Origin: Mesaphorura yosii
Lineage: Eukaryota; Arthropoda; Collembola; Poduromorpha; Tullbergiidae
Length of the DNA: 64,000 nucleotides
Assembly (NCBI GenBank): GCA_009869945.1
Contig: WIXG01000068.1
Coordinates: forward strand, 186,001-250,000
Reading direction: 5' to 3'
Shown: positions 23,310 through 35,436 of the stretch, piece by piece
Layout of the letters: the number at the start of each line of letters is the position of its first letter
Numbering within the stretch: position 1 is the stretch's first letter
The notes under the pieces: generated by a model
Told to the model about the DNA's origin: nothing
The model's input: the letters and a program-made list of their open reading frames with translations, nothing else
Databases searched by the model: none
Program-made: the position numbers and the translations under genes

Positions 23310-25076
23310 TTGTCACCAATTTCTTATTCTGCAACTGTAATGTGTGTCAAGTCAACCAAATAGCCAAGCATGTCAATCAACATCAACACCAATACCGAGT
23401 GTGAACTTGAATAAAGAAGTGCCGTCGTAGACTTTGACCTGCTCTGTTTTGGGCTCTGGGAATTATTGCCAAACGCCAAGTGCCAAACGCCAAAAGAAGG
23501 TGCACACTTTCCCTTTTTGTCTGGTAATCTCGCATTTTCGTATTGCGCTGAGTTGCGCTGCAGCCAGACGATAAGAACAAAGACGAGTGACTTTCTATTG
23601 CATTGCATCTGCATCATCAGCAGTGGGATTATAATTGGCCACAAGGACACATGTACTTGACGAGCTTGCTTTACAAGCGTGTACTCGTCCTGATGCTGAG
23701 TTCTGGTGCACTCGCTTGATGTGTCTGTCCAAAGAGCTAAGAGCAAGAAGAATTCGCCCATACGAACTTCAGAGAGAGTTGGTCGTTTCGTGTTCAAATA
23801 TTTAGCTTCGAATCTCTGTCAGTCGGAGAAACCTTCGCCTTCCTTCCTTCCTACGACGTACCACCTGTGTCTATGTCCTTTTGTACCTGATTCGTAATTA
23901 AAGAGCTAAGAACTTATCTGTGGTGTATTTAGTTAATTTTTGCGTAATTGGATTACTCAAGATAAAAAACGAGAGCGTTCGTTCGCGGATCCAAGAATCA
24001 GGAAGTACGCGAATACGCGAAAATTCAGGTAAAAATGCCCTTGACAAACTCCAATTCAAGGTTCCCAATGCCAATTAAGAGCTCACTCACTCAGTTAACA
24101 TAATTTTAAGTGCAGTGTAGTCATTATGGCTCATGTAATTGTCAGTTTTCATGTTAAGTACGAGTTATCTTCGAGTTTCGAGTTGATTTTGACTTGACTA
24201 GAAACTGCAGCACGCTTTCAGACAGAAATCCAATTCACGAGGACGATAATGATAGGCGACTCATCAGTTATCAGCCACGTCAGCCAGACTCATTTCCCAA
24301 CTAAGCTGGCGCCGTCCTTGAAACTCGTTTCGGATCACTCCAGACAATTCGCTTCAATTTTAAATTAAATTAACACTTTCATTAATTCATGTGCTGTGCT
24401 GTGTGCTGTTTAAAACTTTGATGTAGGTTGTTGGTTTGATTAAGTGGCTGACGCAAGCCCACGCAGTGCGATCAATCCAAATCACAATCACGAGTTTGAG
24501 CCGAGCTTCAGCTTGTGTAACAGCACAACAGTCAACAGGAAGGCTTTCCTTATCTTATCTCTTGACTTGCCTTCGCCTGCCTTCATGCTGGGCACTGTAT
24601 TGTGAAATTGAATTGCATTCGACCTGTTCACACGCCCAAGCTCAACTAGCATCAATTTTCCCTTCCACCGTGGTTCAATTTCGTAATTAATTGTGCTGGC
24701 TGTAATTCGTGTTCCCTTCATTTTGCTTCCGCAGACTGAACTCCTGAACTTCTGCTGTCCTGACAGACTGACACTTATTGTATTGTGACCGTCCACATCA
24801 TATCCCTCCAAACTGACGTCGACCGCCCAAATCCAGTCTTCGCCTGGCGGCGATGGTGGAGGCTCAAGCCCAGACACAGGTGCCACAGCCAACGGCACCT
24901 CGACCCACACACACTCGCCACGTGCGAATCATGGTGGTGGTTGGTTTCGTCGACACACACGCAGCTTCAGACAATACCGGCGTGATCGACACAGGCGGAA
25001 GCAAGCCAAGCGAAGTGTGGGCTCCGGCGGGTCACTCAACGGCTCTGCCGGCTGTATTCCGTGCGCCAATACGATC
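23310..25076. other. Intergenic / possible 5' region of the EEPD1-like gene
   Basis: Contains the lipocalin polyadenylation signal at 23410. From 24789 to 25076 a frame runs open into the EEPD1-like gene but without an ATG. Its true first exon or 5' UTR probably lies here. Nothing else is recognised. Confidence 0.4.
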
Positions 25077-27358
25077 ATGACAGTAACAGGAAACGGGAAA
25101 ACAAGGCACACACAAGCGCCCACTCCAAGACCTGTTCCGACATCGACTGCTCCCTCAGCCGACGACGACCAGCATCACAACCACGTCCCGAATGGGACCG
25201 TGGCTTCTGCCTCCGCCATAGGCCTCACTCAGCCACCGATCGTCGTTAAACACACGTCCATCGACGCTAATATGAACGAAAACGGTCCCATGACTCTGAC
25301 AGCTCATTCGACATCGACGCTTAACAAGCAAATGGCCAAATCGATGGGCTCCTTGTCAAAGTTGTTTGGCCGCAGAAAGCGTCGACACCGCAACGGTTCA
25401 ATCAGCGCCAGTTTCAGTGTGAATGACTCAGTCGCGTTTGAGCACGAATTAGTGAATTTGAACACGGCCACTGTTGAAGAACTGATGACGCTGAAGGGAG
25501 TTAATCGTACACTTGCTTCCAACATCCTCAATCATCGTGCGTTGATTGGCGGGTTTAGGAAAGTCGAAGATTTGGCACTCGTTAGTGGAATGGGCGCGAG
25601 CAAATTGGGGCTGATAAGGAACGAAATTTGTGTTAGAAGGCGGCCAGGGCCCGACTCACTCAGCAAGAGCCCTTCCATGAAATCAGCGACTGGATCCATC
25701 GAGAGCCACGAAACCAGCGCAAACGCAAATCGTCCCGTGTCCCGGCTTAACATTAACAACTGCACCATATTTGAGCTGATGTCAGTGCCTGGCGTGAATC
25801 AGGCGCTAGCCGCTCGGATTGTGAGCCACCGAGAACGGAAGGGCGCCGGGTACAAGTCGGTGGAGGAGCTGCGGAGTGTCTGCAGCTCGAAGAGGTTGAG
25901 TGCCATGAAAGGCTGGCTGACCATCAACGGAGTGAACGCTGGCGATGGTGCTAATGTCAATAGGTCAAAAACGCCAAGTCAGGCAGCTGCAGGCTCAAAG
26001 TGTCACAGCCGAACGAGTTCAGCGTCGGTCTTCGCCTCCGCTGCGTCGATCATCGAGGCGAGTCGGAGCCCCAGCACGACACCTTCAACGCCAAATACAC
26101 CAGGTTCTACGGTTCCCGCGTATATGACAACGACAACGACGGCAAGACCAACCAGCGTTAGCATTAATATGACCCCTAATGACCTGAACGACATTTTCGA
26201 ACTCATGTCCATCAAATCACCGCGGCCTTTCATCGCACACCCTTTCCAGGGGCAGCACGAAGGGAAAGGCGCGTACAGACTCGCTGCTTGGGACATGGAG
26301 GGCTTGTCGATGGATAAAGTGAGAAATCCTGGCGTTCTGGAAGTCATTGTGAGGACCGTGCTCGAAAACGGGTAAGTTCCACTCGCCTTTTTTGAAAGGA
26401 AGTCAAAAGACGCGAAAAAGAGAATTATAGTCCGAATTTGGCATTTGGAATATTTTGAAAGGCTGAATTTATGTTTTGTGTTCCCATTGCCAGATTCTCG
26501 ATGCTCATCATGCAGCGTGTGCTCGACGGCTCAGCGCCCTTGAAAATTGTAAGCCTAGCCAAACTCCTCAAACTCGAACAAGCGGGCAGATTGAAGGCTA
26601 TTTTTAGTGTTTTTATTTTGGCAAATGTTCCAAATTAAATTCATTTCTTTTCATATTAGATCTGTGATGAACTGAATGGACCGCGACTGCAGCGCGTGCG
26701 AGAATTCAAGAGCGAGTGGACGAGGAGTAGAGCGGCAGGGAATTCGAATTGGAGGAGTTCCAACAATGGAGACGTGGCGGTGTTGTACAACTGGGCGGAG
26801 ATTGAGCACGTGGAGCTGGCAGGTGCGAGTGCAGATGCTGGACGTTCACGCTCTTTTAATGTTAAGACTCGCCAAGGGCACTCGTACTTGTTGATGGTGA
26901 TGCCAGCAGGCGCGGGCCTGAGAACAGGAAACGTTGATGACACTGGCACTGAAGACGCCTTGATTATCAAAGCAGACGCTGGGCTCGAGCTGACTGGAGC
27001 CGACGCGGAAGAGAAATTGAGCAACGGGACGTCGGCACTCTTCCTGAATGGAATGACGAACTATACGACAGGTAAATGAGAAAAGCCTGCCAAGTTTAAG
27101 AATTTTTAATCTCGGTATTAATGTGTCCTGCGCTTTGTCTTCACAACAGGATCGCATGGCCAAGTGACTGAAGGCCTGTCCCATCTCGCTATCCCAAACG
27201 GTTGGAATTGGGGTGGACGGGTGACGGAATCGAACCCAGTCTGGCTGACTGTGTACAATGAGGCTGAGGTTGAGGCAATGGCAGTTGTGAAGGCGAGTAC
27301 GAGTTCGAGCTCCAGCGTGGGCACGGAGTCGAAATTTAATACCGACGAAATTAGTTGA
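25077..27358 (+). CDS. EEPD1-like protein: two helix-hairpin-helix motifs and a degenerate endonuclease/exonuclease/phosphatase domain
   Basis: Exons 25077-26371, 26494-26548, 26660-27071 and 27150-27358 encode 656 residues from the first in-frame ATG. The frame is open upstream (to 24789) and includes GSGGSLNGSAGC, reminiscent of the acylated MGxxxGC start of vertebrate EEPD1, so the start is uncertain. Two ComEA-type HhH units are clear: LNTATVEELMTLKGVNR with RKVEDLALVSGMG, and LNINNCTIFELMSVPGVNQ with YKSVEELRSV. The EEP fold can be traced by YRLAAWDMEG, NPGVLEVIVRTVLENG, ICDELNGPRL, EGLSHLAIPNGWNWGG and TESNPV. Key catalytic positions known in the family (N of TWNLQ, E of QE, GDF, H of SEHCPV) read D, R, absent and N here. 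It is therefore likely a non-catalytic relative. ATTAAA at 27512-27517. Confidence 0.85.
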
Positions 27359-27567
27359 GATATTGAGAAGACTTAACAATGTAATCAAACTGCAATGCAA
27401 TGCGATGCGTTTGCATTTTTACTAAATTCCTTGATATGTTCTGTATAACATAAAACTGATAAAACGAAGCCTAACATATTAACAGTCACGTGATAGAATT
27501 CAAGACAATGAATTAAAGCCTGATTATTTTAAAGCAATTAAGTGTTAAAGCCTAGTCACTCCGGGTC

Positions 27568-29146
27568 TTAGCTTTCTTCTTCCGACGACAGCAGCATCTC
27601 CGTCTCCATATTCCTCATTGCAAAGTGCACGTACACGAAATTGACTATGATAACCACCAACGCGCCCGCACAGAGCAGGAACACGGCGCCCGGAAGCGCG
27701 ACGAGCGTGACGTTGAAGACGAGGGTGAAGAGGGGCGTCGTTACGAAGGGCGTGGCGAGCTCGAGCATTGTGACGACAGAGAACACTTTGCCAAACTCAT
27801 CCCGCGGGATGCACTTGGAAATCATGGACCGAGTCAGCACAGTGATGACCGAACCAAACATTTGCACGCCAGCGCCGAGATACATTTGCCACGCGACCGC
27901 TGCGAATGCGATGGTCAGGTAGCCGGCAACCCCACTCACGGAGCTGGCGACTCCAATCACGGCGTCCGGTAGCCGGAAGAACTTCATCGTCGTGAAGATG
28001 AGCAGATTCCCGCCAACGATGCTGAGCAAGGCATTGATAGTTGCGTAGTCAGAATATACGTCGACATCCCACCCGAATTTGTTGCGGGACAAGAGGTACT
28101 TGAAATTTGCCGCGCCCTGGTAGGCGAGGATGTTCATGCAGATGGAGACGGTGAGCAGGAAGAGGCACAGGCGCTGACGGCCCGATCGCCGTCTGAAGTA
28201 GGTGCTGATCGTGTCGGTGACGGCGTCAATATTAAATATGCGAGCGCAGCAGTTGCCGCTGACGCTGCTGCTGCGTGTTCCAGTCTCCAGAAGGATGGAC
28301 AGCTCGTTCGAGTCACGTGGCATTGTGATCAGGGCGTAGAGGAAGGCGAGGACGTAAATGACGGTGGCTGTGACGAAAACGGCGAGGAAGCCCCACATTA
28401 GAAATATCTGAGAGGAAAACACGATTTTAGCTTGTTGCGAATTTATCTAAGGTGTCTCCTTTTACCTGATCGCCAAGCATGAGCCCAATCGGCCCACCCA
28501 AATCCCAGATAACACCCAGGAACGCAAGGCGGAAACTCCGGCTTTTGACGCTCGTCTTGTTGGACATGAAACTGAACGTGGAGATGATGAACGCGGTGTA
28601 GCTGCCAGTCAGGCCGACAGGTAGCGACGAGAGGAGAAGGTACTCGGGTCCGAGACTAGGAAGTAGAGTGACGAGGATGCGAAGGCCACAACTCGCGATC
28701 CACCCAAACAGCGTGAGGAGCAGCACGCCCTTCTCGCCGTGCTTATCAATCCACGGTCCAAGGAAGAGCGAGAGCAGGATCGGAAACCCCGACTCGATGA
28801 GGTTGTAGTACATCGTGTACGAGGAGGCGACCGCCTCGACAAGCTTCTCCTCGGCGGGGTAGCTCGTCAGATTGCTGCAGGTTGCAGCCGGAAGCCCGTG
28901 TGTCACGCGACATATTCGATCAATGTACAGAGTCTGAATGAGGACGGTCGTCAGCGAGGCGGCGATCCCTTGCAGGAGGCAGACTGGCTCGATGAGGAGG
29001 TATTTGAGGAGGTTCAGCCGCGGGAAAGGATTCGACCAACTCCGGCTGGATCTGATTTTGATATCATCTGATTGCGACTGCTCAGTTGTTGTCGTCTCGT
29101 AATCTTCGTCTGTTCGTCCGCTTGAGATAATTGAGTTTGTCTCCAT
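27568..29146 (-). CDS. Major facilitator, SLC46 / proton-coupled folate transporter-like
   Basis: Exons 28466-29146 and 27568-28407 (58-nt intron) encode 506 residues. About twelve membrane helices can be traced. The first helix region (LLIEPVCLLQGIAASL) is followed by a glycosylatable loop with SNLTSYP. Next comes the FLGPWIDKHGEKGVLLLTLFGW motif between helices 2 and 3, typical of MFS and of SLC46A. A long central loop contains RRRSGRQR. The N-terminal tail is acidic and Ser/Thr-rich, and the C-terminal tail ends in LLSSEEES. SLC46 members export folate-like, heme or muropeptide substrates from endosomes or across the plasma membrane. The substrate here is unknown. It converges with the EEPD1-like gene, with 209 bp between stops. 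Confidence 0.88.
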
Positions 29147-30693
29147 CGTACTCAATATCGTCCTTGTGTTGTGGCCAGCCCAATTCTCAACTCAGTCAAC
29201 CACTTTAGCATTTATGTACTTTATCACAGGCACAATTAATACTTACGTTTACGTTTACTCACTGGACTCGCTATTCGCTAAATAGCACGCACGGCTTATG
29301 ATTTGCTTGACATCGACACGTGCCAGCGTGCTGATGTTAAAATGAGCAGATTCCCAGATTCGTCGTGAATTGGCGAATTGGGCCAGGGGAAGACTGACTG
29401 ATAAGAACGGCCGACGCGACGCTAAGGCAAGCTGGAATCAAGTAACTGCAGACCGAGACTGAAAGTGAAACTCGACACGAATCTGAATTGACTTTGACAT
29501 GATGCACTGTACTGCACGCTGAAGAATGAAATTGCTGAAAGAAATATACACCCTCAGCTGACTTGACTACTGCTACACAATCCTGAAATGGAATGTATTT
29601 CGTATTGATGTAAGCTCGTGTAAGATTCAAGGCCAGACAGACCAGGCTTGCGTTGGGGCAGTTCAGCTCAGTGCGAGTGGCATAATTTATTTACGCCATT
29701 CTCCATGAATTACGTAGACATAAGACTGCAGGCAAGGCTTGAGAAGGAGTAGAGAATACGATGTGCAATACAATGTGGAAGTTTATCAATTTGTGGTTAG
29801 CACACGAATGAAAGAATGAATCATGAATTGCCAATTTATTGGGAGGAACCAATCCTGTTATTGTTTGTGCCCTTTAGTCTTATCGTGTCTCGAGTGCAAG
29901 TCGCAAGTGTAATTTTGAGTCATGCCTGAGCACTTTTGCATGCATTGCAGAAATGTCTCGATACTGTCAATGACCAAATACGGCCGCCCAAATGTCTCAA
30001 ATCTACAATGGAAATATTTGCAATTTGCAGTTGGCATTTCCACTTGCACGTCCTTTGTATTCTTATTCTTAGTTAACCTGCATTGCAAACTGCTCTGGAA
30101 TTATGCTAATGAAATTGCTCAATCCTTAGCTTTTGAGTTGCGTAATCCAGTTCTACTTGATTGCAAATCACGTCGGCCGCTCTTGTGGTCGGTGGCAATC
30201 TGGCAATGCAATGTCATGGGCATCTTTAAACGTGGAAATGTGAACCTACTATTGACAAGTGACATGTCTGGGTCATGGGGTCAAGTCAACATTGCACGTG
30301 TTGCTTTGAATCGAATTGAAGCTTCCGTCCTGCAACCTCAGCTGGTTCAGGAACGCCTTGTTGACACATGGCACAGGAAGAGGAAAGTGAGAAAACCTTC
30401 ATCTGAGGCATATGAATCACTCGTGAAGCCCCGCTTGTGCTGCTGGCAATTAAAACTCAAAAACTGTACCGACTGTCGATTCGATAAAAACAATTGCATG
30501 AAACTTCAAATACCCTCTTTTTTAGATGGACGCCGAAAGCCGCCTTGCCGACACTCCGACGAATGGGCAATTTTAGTCACTCTGTCTTGCGCTTCTCTAC
30601 ACTTTCTAATGCAATCAGCCATTTCAGCCAGCTCAGACCATTTCATAAGGCGGAGCAATTGTCATCAGAAACGGAGTGCCATTAGAATTAGAA
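29147..30693. other. Divergent intergenic region containing a long orphan open frame
   Basis: Lies between the SLC46 start (-) and lipocalin 2 start (+). The only notable element is a 289-codon frame starting at 29922 (+) that overlaps lipocalin 2, described in the findings. No family features and no TATA box recognised. Confidence 0.4.
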
Positions 30694-31559
30694 ATGAAAG
30701 GACAAATTGTGTTTGCGCTCTTCATCGCTTGTACTACAGGTCAGGTAGTAAGGTCCGATCTGCTTCCATTAATCCAGGTGAATTCAGGTAATAATGGGAA
30801 CTTTGGAGGAGTGAGCGTACTGAACGCGCATCATCAGGCCAAGAAAGATCATCCAATCTGCGGGGCCACGACGATCAGACTGAATATCGCCATGAACAAG
30901 GCAAGCAAGGACGCACTAAAACTCTGAGCTTGAGCTTAGTTAATCGGTTCTTAATTAATTCGTTAATTTTTTAATTGTAGTTATACGGCAAATGGTACCC
31001 GATCGAAGTTTCCGAGACCGCGTACAAACTGTGGAGCCTCAGTCTTGGCGTTGGCGTGAATCTCAACTCAACCGACACGACGGCGAAGAATTCAAGCTCC
31101 AGCAGATTTTGTCCAGTCTGGGAATTCAAGCGAAGTCTGACGACGACCCTACAGCTCCCGACGATGACGGTAAAGATCAGCGACAAAGGAACAGGCTCGA
31201 ACTCCAGCTCGACTGTCGCCAACACCATCAAAGTCGAAATCGAAGCCATTCTCATCGGTGACGAGGCTCATCCGGGCAAAAGCAAGTGGCTCATCAGCTG
31301 GCCAACCGGGGAAGACACGCTCACTTCAATTGTGGCCACTGGATCCTTGCTGAATAATTCCAAGCAGTACGACTGGCTCCTGACGATGGACTGCGATGTA
31401 AACGGCGACGAATCTCCCGACTGGGCGATTTTTTCACGTCGCACTATGCTCAATCTGCGTGTGGTGGCGGCACTGAAGGCGATTGTCGATGGAATTCAAG
31501 GCGTGGACCCAAAAGATGCGAGAGTGATCGGAGGAGCATGTAATAAGCAAGCACAATAA
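30694..31559 (+). CDS. Secreted lipocalin-like protein 2 with GC-AG intron
   Basis: Exons 30694-30900 and 30981-31559 encode 261 residues. A signal peptide (MKGQIVFALFIACTTGQVV) leads a spacer ending in CGATTIRLNIAMNK. Exon 2 begins with the strand-A signature LYGKWYPIEVS, just as in lipocalin 1. Later segments are RFCPVWEF, YDWLLTMDCDV and DWAIFSRRTM, which recall the apolipoprotein-D pattern of a Trp-containing strand and a terminal ILSR-like motif. The donor is AAG/GCAAGC, so the intron is GC-AG. No GT donor nearby gives an open frame. It is more divergent and longer than lipocalin 1 (202). The ligand is unknown. Confidence 0.7.
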
Positions 31560-31600
31560 CTTTATTGCAGATAATTATGAGTAGTTAACATGCAAGAAGA

Positions 31601-31690
31601 GCATGTTTTTCTGAAACCTTCTGACCTCGATTCCGGGGGTATGTAGTTAGGCCAAAATTCATATGTTAAATTGAAGGTCTTGATGAGATT
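31601..31690 (+). repeat. 90-bp dispersed repeat, copy 1
   Basis: It matches the reverse complement of 36451-36540 over 90 bp without gaps, with 4 mismatches counted by eye (about 95.6 percent). Similarity stops abruptly on both sides. The core includes TTCCGGGGGTATG and GCCAAAATTCATATG. Confidence 0.85.
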
Positions 31691-32651
31691 CAGAAGTGAG
31701 CAGTATTTCGTCCCAAAGTTCCAGCTTCAACAGTTTACAGGTTCAGTCCTGACTATCCAATTCCAACTGGTCCCGTTGAATTAAATTTCACAAATCCTCA
31801 TTTATGCATGATTTGAATTATGATATTATTGAAGCAGGATGAGTCCATGGAATGGCATGGCATGGACGAAACGTTGCGAGTTTCGAATGATACCGACTAC
31901 CGACACAGAAGAATTGACATGAAAACAACAGCAGAGGAAAAAGCCAGCTCGTATTTTTATTATCAACGCGAAGAAATAGAAAGAACCGACGAAATGAACA
32001 ATTTTGTACTAAAAGATAGTTCTAAAAGATTGACTATCCTTCCTTTCCTGGATTTAGCAAAATCTTCCAACTTTACTGTTTCTTTTACTGCAAATTGATT
32101 GCATTTTGTTAGTGCACCCGTTTTAAATTTTGTAGGTCTTTGTAATCACTTAGAATTGACTTACATTTGGCATTTGCAATTCTTACCATTTCTTGCACTG
32201 AAACGAATCAATTTATCGCATTGCATAAAAAAAAACAAGTCGGCTCAAGACCGCGGCCGGAAAGCCCAACACGTTAAACAGTCGTAAATTCAGTCGCCGT
32301 CGAGTCGAACGAATTCGAGAGATTAGAACCTGGCAAGATAATACGGAAATTAAATCTTCACATCCTGTGAAAAATGGAGCCTGATAACAATCTTCATTTA
32401 TGTGCACTGAAAACTGAACGACTAAGAAAAGAGACTCGTTTCGTCGTTTCTCAATAAATTAATAATTCACCTGAATTTCGTTATCTGCTCTTATTCATTC
32501 TCTTCTCTACCCGAGAAGATGATGCAACTTGTGTCCAAATTTTCTTATATAATCACACACGCGAGCGAGACGAATCTCGGACGACAAGCGAACATATTTA
32601 AAGGGTCTCCACAATCTGCGATTACAATCCTTCACGACCACGAAAAATTGG

Positions 32652-32658
32652 TATAAAA
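32652..32658 (+). promoter_or_regulatory. TATA box of the VWA/U-box gene
   Basis: TATAAAA lies 45 bp before the ATG at 32697. With a start 25-30 bp downstream the 5' UTR would be only about 15-20 nt. Confidence 0.6.
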
Positions 32659-32696
32659 AGACCTGTTCAAGCTGTACTCGCTTTACATTTGCCAAA

Positions 32697-35247
32697 ATGG
32701 TGCTGAAAATACTCGCGTGGGACGATTCCGGCTCCACAGCCGGCGTCAGTTTTTACTTTGCGACCGGCGCCGATTTTCTCGACCAGTTCCAGTCCGCTCC
32801 ACTTGAAGAAGGAGACGAAAAGATTTATTTGCAATGGAATTCGAACTGCAGGCTTTCGTCTTACGCCGAGTTAAAGCAAGTTTGTGCGAGCAAGAAGGGC
32901 CGTGAAGGGACAAGCCCCTCAAAAATCGTAAACTGGATCCTGCAAAAGTATCCCAATGAAGGGGTCGAACTTTGGCTGATTACGGACGGCGACATCGACT
33001 CCCATGAGCTGGCGACATGCGCCCGGCTCAATGCCGGCGTGAATTACACGGCCGTCAAGTTTATAATCATCGACCAGAGCCGGCGGGTCAACATGTCGGT
33101 GGGCGCAGCCTTCTTCGCTGGAGCGCAGTTGGAGATTTACCGCAATAAGTCGCTGTTCAAGAGCGTAAACACTGCCAAGCCCTTCGATTACGCCTCCATC
33201 AACGTGGACAATTACCAGACCAAGTGGGAAGAGCTGAGCGACTACATTCAAGCCAAATTCATGGGGAGCGACCGGGAAAGTTTGGAGGAGGTCGATAAAC
33301 TCGTGGCTTTGCGGACTCGACTTCTCAAATCGTTAGCTGACGCTGAAGGGACTGCGAATGGCCAAGGCGAGGGCAGAAATCCACTTCGCCCGATCTTTCC
33401 ATCGACCGCCAAGCAAGATATCATCGACGTCCTTCGAAAGTGTCCATTTTACACGTCCTTGACATCTTCTTCTGTTCTTGATGCCCGCCGGCATGTCGAC
33501 GGCTCCATTTCGACGCTCATCAACTACATTCACAACAAACACAAGTCACTCGAGTTTCAGGATCTCGCCATGGAGTTTAAACAGTGTAAACTGGAGACCG
33601 TTATCCAAGAAGATGAGCCTCGGCTTGAGGATCTGGTGGATGCTGACGAGGAGCCGGTTCCGTTTTTCGACGCCGTCAGCCTTGAGGAAGACGGAGGCCA
33701 ACCTGTTCTCTTGCTCCATGTCCATGACATTATTGAGAAGATTTGGGTGCAGGGCAGCTACTCAAAATTCAGGTAAATTGTAGTTTATTTTGTTTGGTTT
33801 TCAAATATTTTGATACTAATTTGGGATCTTTTGGTATTAACTTGTGTTTAGGCAAATCATCGACTGCCCTTTCACGGCTCCACGCTTGGAGGACTCAATT
33901 GGCCACGTTTTCAGTATGGAAACATATCAAGGATTAGTCGAAACTGCTTCGCAGCACGGTGACAGCTTAAAGAATCCAATGACAAATCTTCCAATTGGTG
34001 GTGGACTAATATTTCCGACCACTCCAAACTCCGACGTAGACAAATGGAACGATTACGTTCTGCTTCGATCCCTTTTTCGTGGAAAGGTTGTGACGAAGGA
34101 TGACCTCGGGCTCTGGTATTACATGATATGGAAGTCGGCGGAGGGGCTGACTTGGATTGAGCCGGCCGTGATGGAGAAGTTTTATGCGTACACTGCACGC
34201 AGGTTGAAGGCGATGGGGCCAGTTCGACTTGGATTTTCAACACTTCCACTGGAGCCTCGTGAACTCGTTCCTTTGCCAGTAGCCTGCTTTTACTGTGCTG
34301 AGCTTTCGTCCCGAATGTTTGGGGAGGATGCGACGCTGTACACGCAGGAAAAGTTGAGAATGTACGCTGGAGCGGCGCGACATTTCTTGGACGTCCTCGA
34401 CATTTTTGGATACAAAAGCCAAGTGGACATGGAATTTGTGCAACGACGAGCCGAACTCTGGAAACTCGTCAACCAATTGAAGCGGATTCCACAACTTATC
34501 GAAAAGCGTTATTTTCTATTCAGCTCCATTTTCAACGTTTTGAGGGAGGATTTTGGTGACGGAACCGATAGGACTTTCCTTACGTACGAGGTGAAGGACA
34601 AGGCTCGACTTTGGAGCCTGAACCTGCTCCGGTATTCACATCGAGAGAAAATTCCATTCGATATTGATGTGACGCGCTACAATTTTGGTCCTGACATGAT
34701 CGTGGCCTACAAATACAACCAAAAGTACGACGTGGAACTTTCGACCGAAACATTTCGACCAGTTTTCGTGATTCGTGAAGGTGAAGGTGAAGGCGAATTC
34801 AAGCCAAATTACGCTCAGATTCTGGGGTGTGTCGAGGACGTGAGCCTTGACGTGCACGGGAAAATCGAAATTAAGCCTGTCAGCGGAAGACTTGATCAAA
34901 GGCGACTTTTTTCTGCGACAAAAGCATTTATTGATGTGGTGGAAAAGTTGAGGGCATTTCCAACGCTGGCCGAGTACGCAAGCCACGTGGCCAACACCAT
35001 GCGCATCTCTGGAGGAACTCACGTGCGGCTTTTTTCACCAGACATCGGGCAGTTCATTCGGGACGATTATGAGGTTCACATGCGGCTTGTACGTGATTCG
35101 GAGGTGAAGGTAGACGCATTTCTTGGTAGGGCTCGTCAAGGCACAAGCGTGGAGGAGCGTATCCGAATGGAATCAAAACTTACGGGCAAAGATAAGCAAT
35201 TTATTGAGGGTTTTGTTCAGCAAGCCAAAAAGGAATATTTAAGATAA
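32697..35247 (+). CDS. Large orphan protein with N-terminal von Willebrand A-like domain and U-box-like segment
   Basis: Exons 32697-33772 and 33852-35247 (79-nt intron) encode 823 residues. Residues 1-200 look like a VWA fold. LAWDDSGS gives a complete DxSxS metal-binding triad (D9, S11, S13), a Thr lies in REGTSPSK, and LWLITDGD supplies the distal Asp. Around residues 360-408, DCPFTAPRLEDSIGHVFS ... NPMTNLPIGG resembles a U-box/RING-like ubiquitin-ligase fold without all zinc ligands. The remaining 400 residues are predicted soluble and helical, with no recognised family. No signal peptide is seen. A TATA box 45 bp upstream gives a very short leader. The gene sits between inverted copies of a 90-bp repeat. 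No close relative is recognised. Origin by transfer from a virus is possible but unproven. Start chosen as first ATG. Confidence 0.75.
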
Positions 35248-35436
35248 GCTTTAAATGTTACTGAAACGTTCCCCGTAAAATTCAATCAAAATTAAAATTA
35301 ATTCAATAATCAATTAAGATTCAATTTATTTATTTACTTATTTATTTGACCAATTTTTGAATAATTAATGAAGGAATATTAATATTGATGAATTTTTTGC
35401 AATAAATTTGGCGAGTTTGTTAAATTGGAACAAATA

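Larger units (their letters stand above)
31560..32696. other. Intergenic region with dispersed repeat copy 1 and the VWA gene promoter
   Basis: Contains the 90-bp repeat copy at 31601-31690 and the TATA box at 32652. Small frames between 31820 and 32400 lack family features. Confidence 0.5.

Noticed and set aside
27215-27240. Minus-strand GGGTTCGATTCC resembling a tRNA B box
   Set aside because: It lies inside the last EEPD1-like coding exon and has no tRNA fold.
31610-31640. Repeat core CTCGATTCCGGGGG as a tRNA-derived SINE head
   Set aside because: Only a weak B-box resemblance, no A box at proper distance, and copy 2 reads CTCAATTCC.
35320-35345. TTTATTTATTTA tract as a repeat element
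   Set aside because: Short simple sequence that more likely supplies polyadenylation signals for the minus-strand relic.
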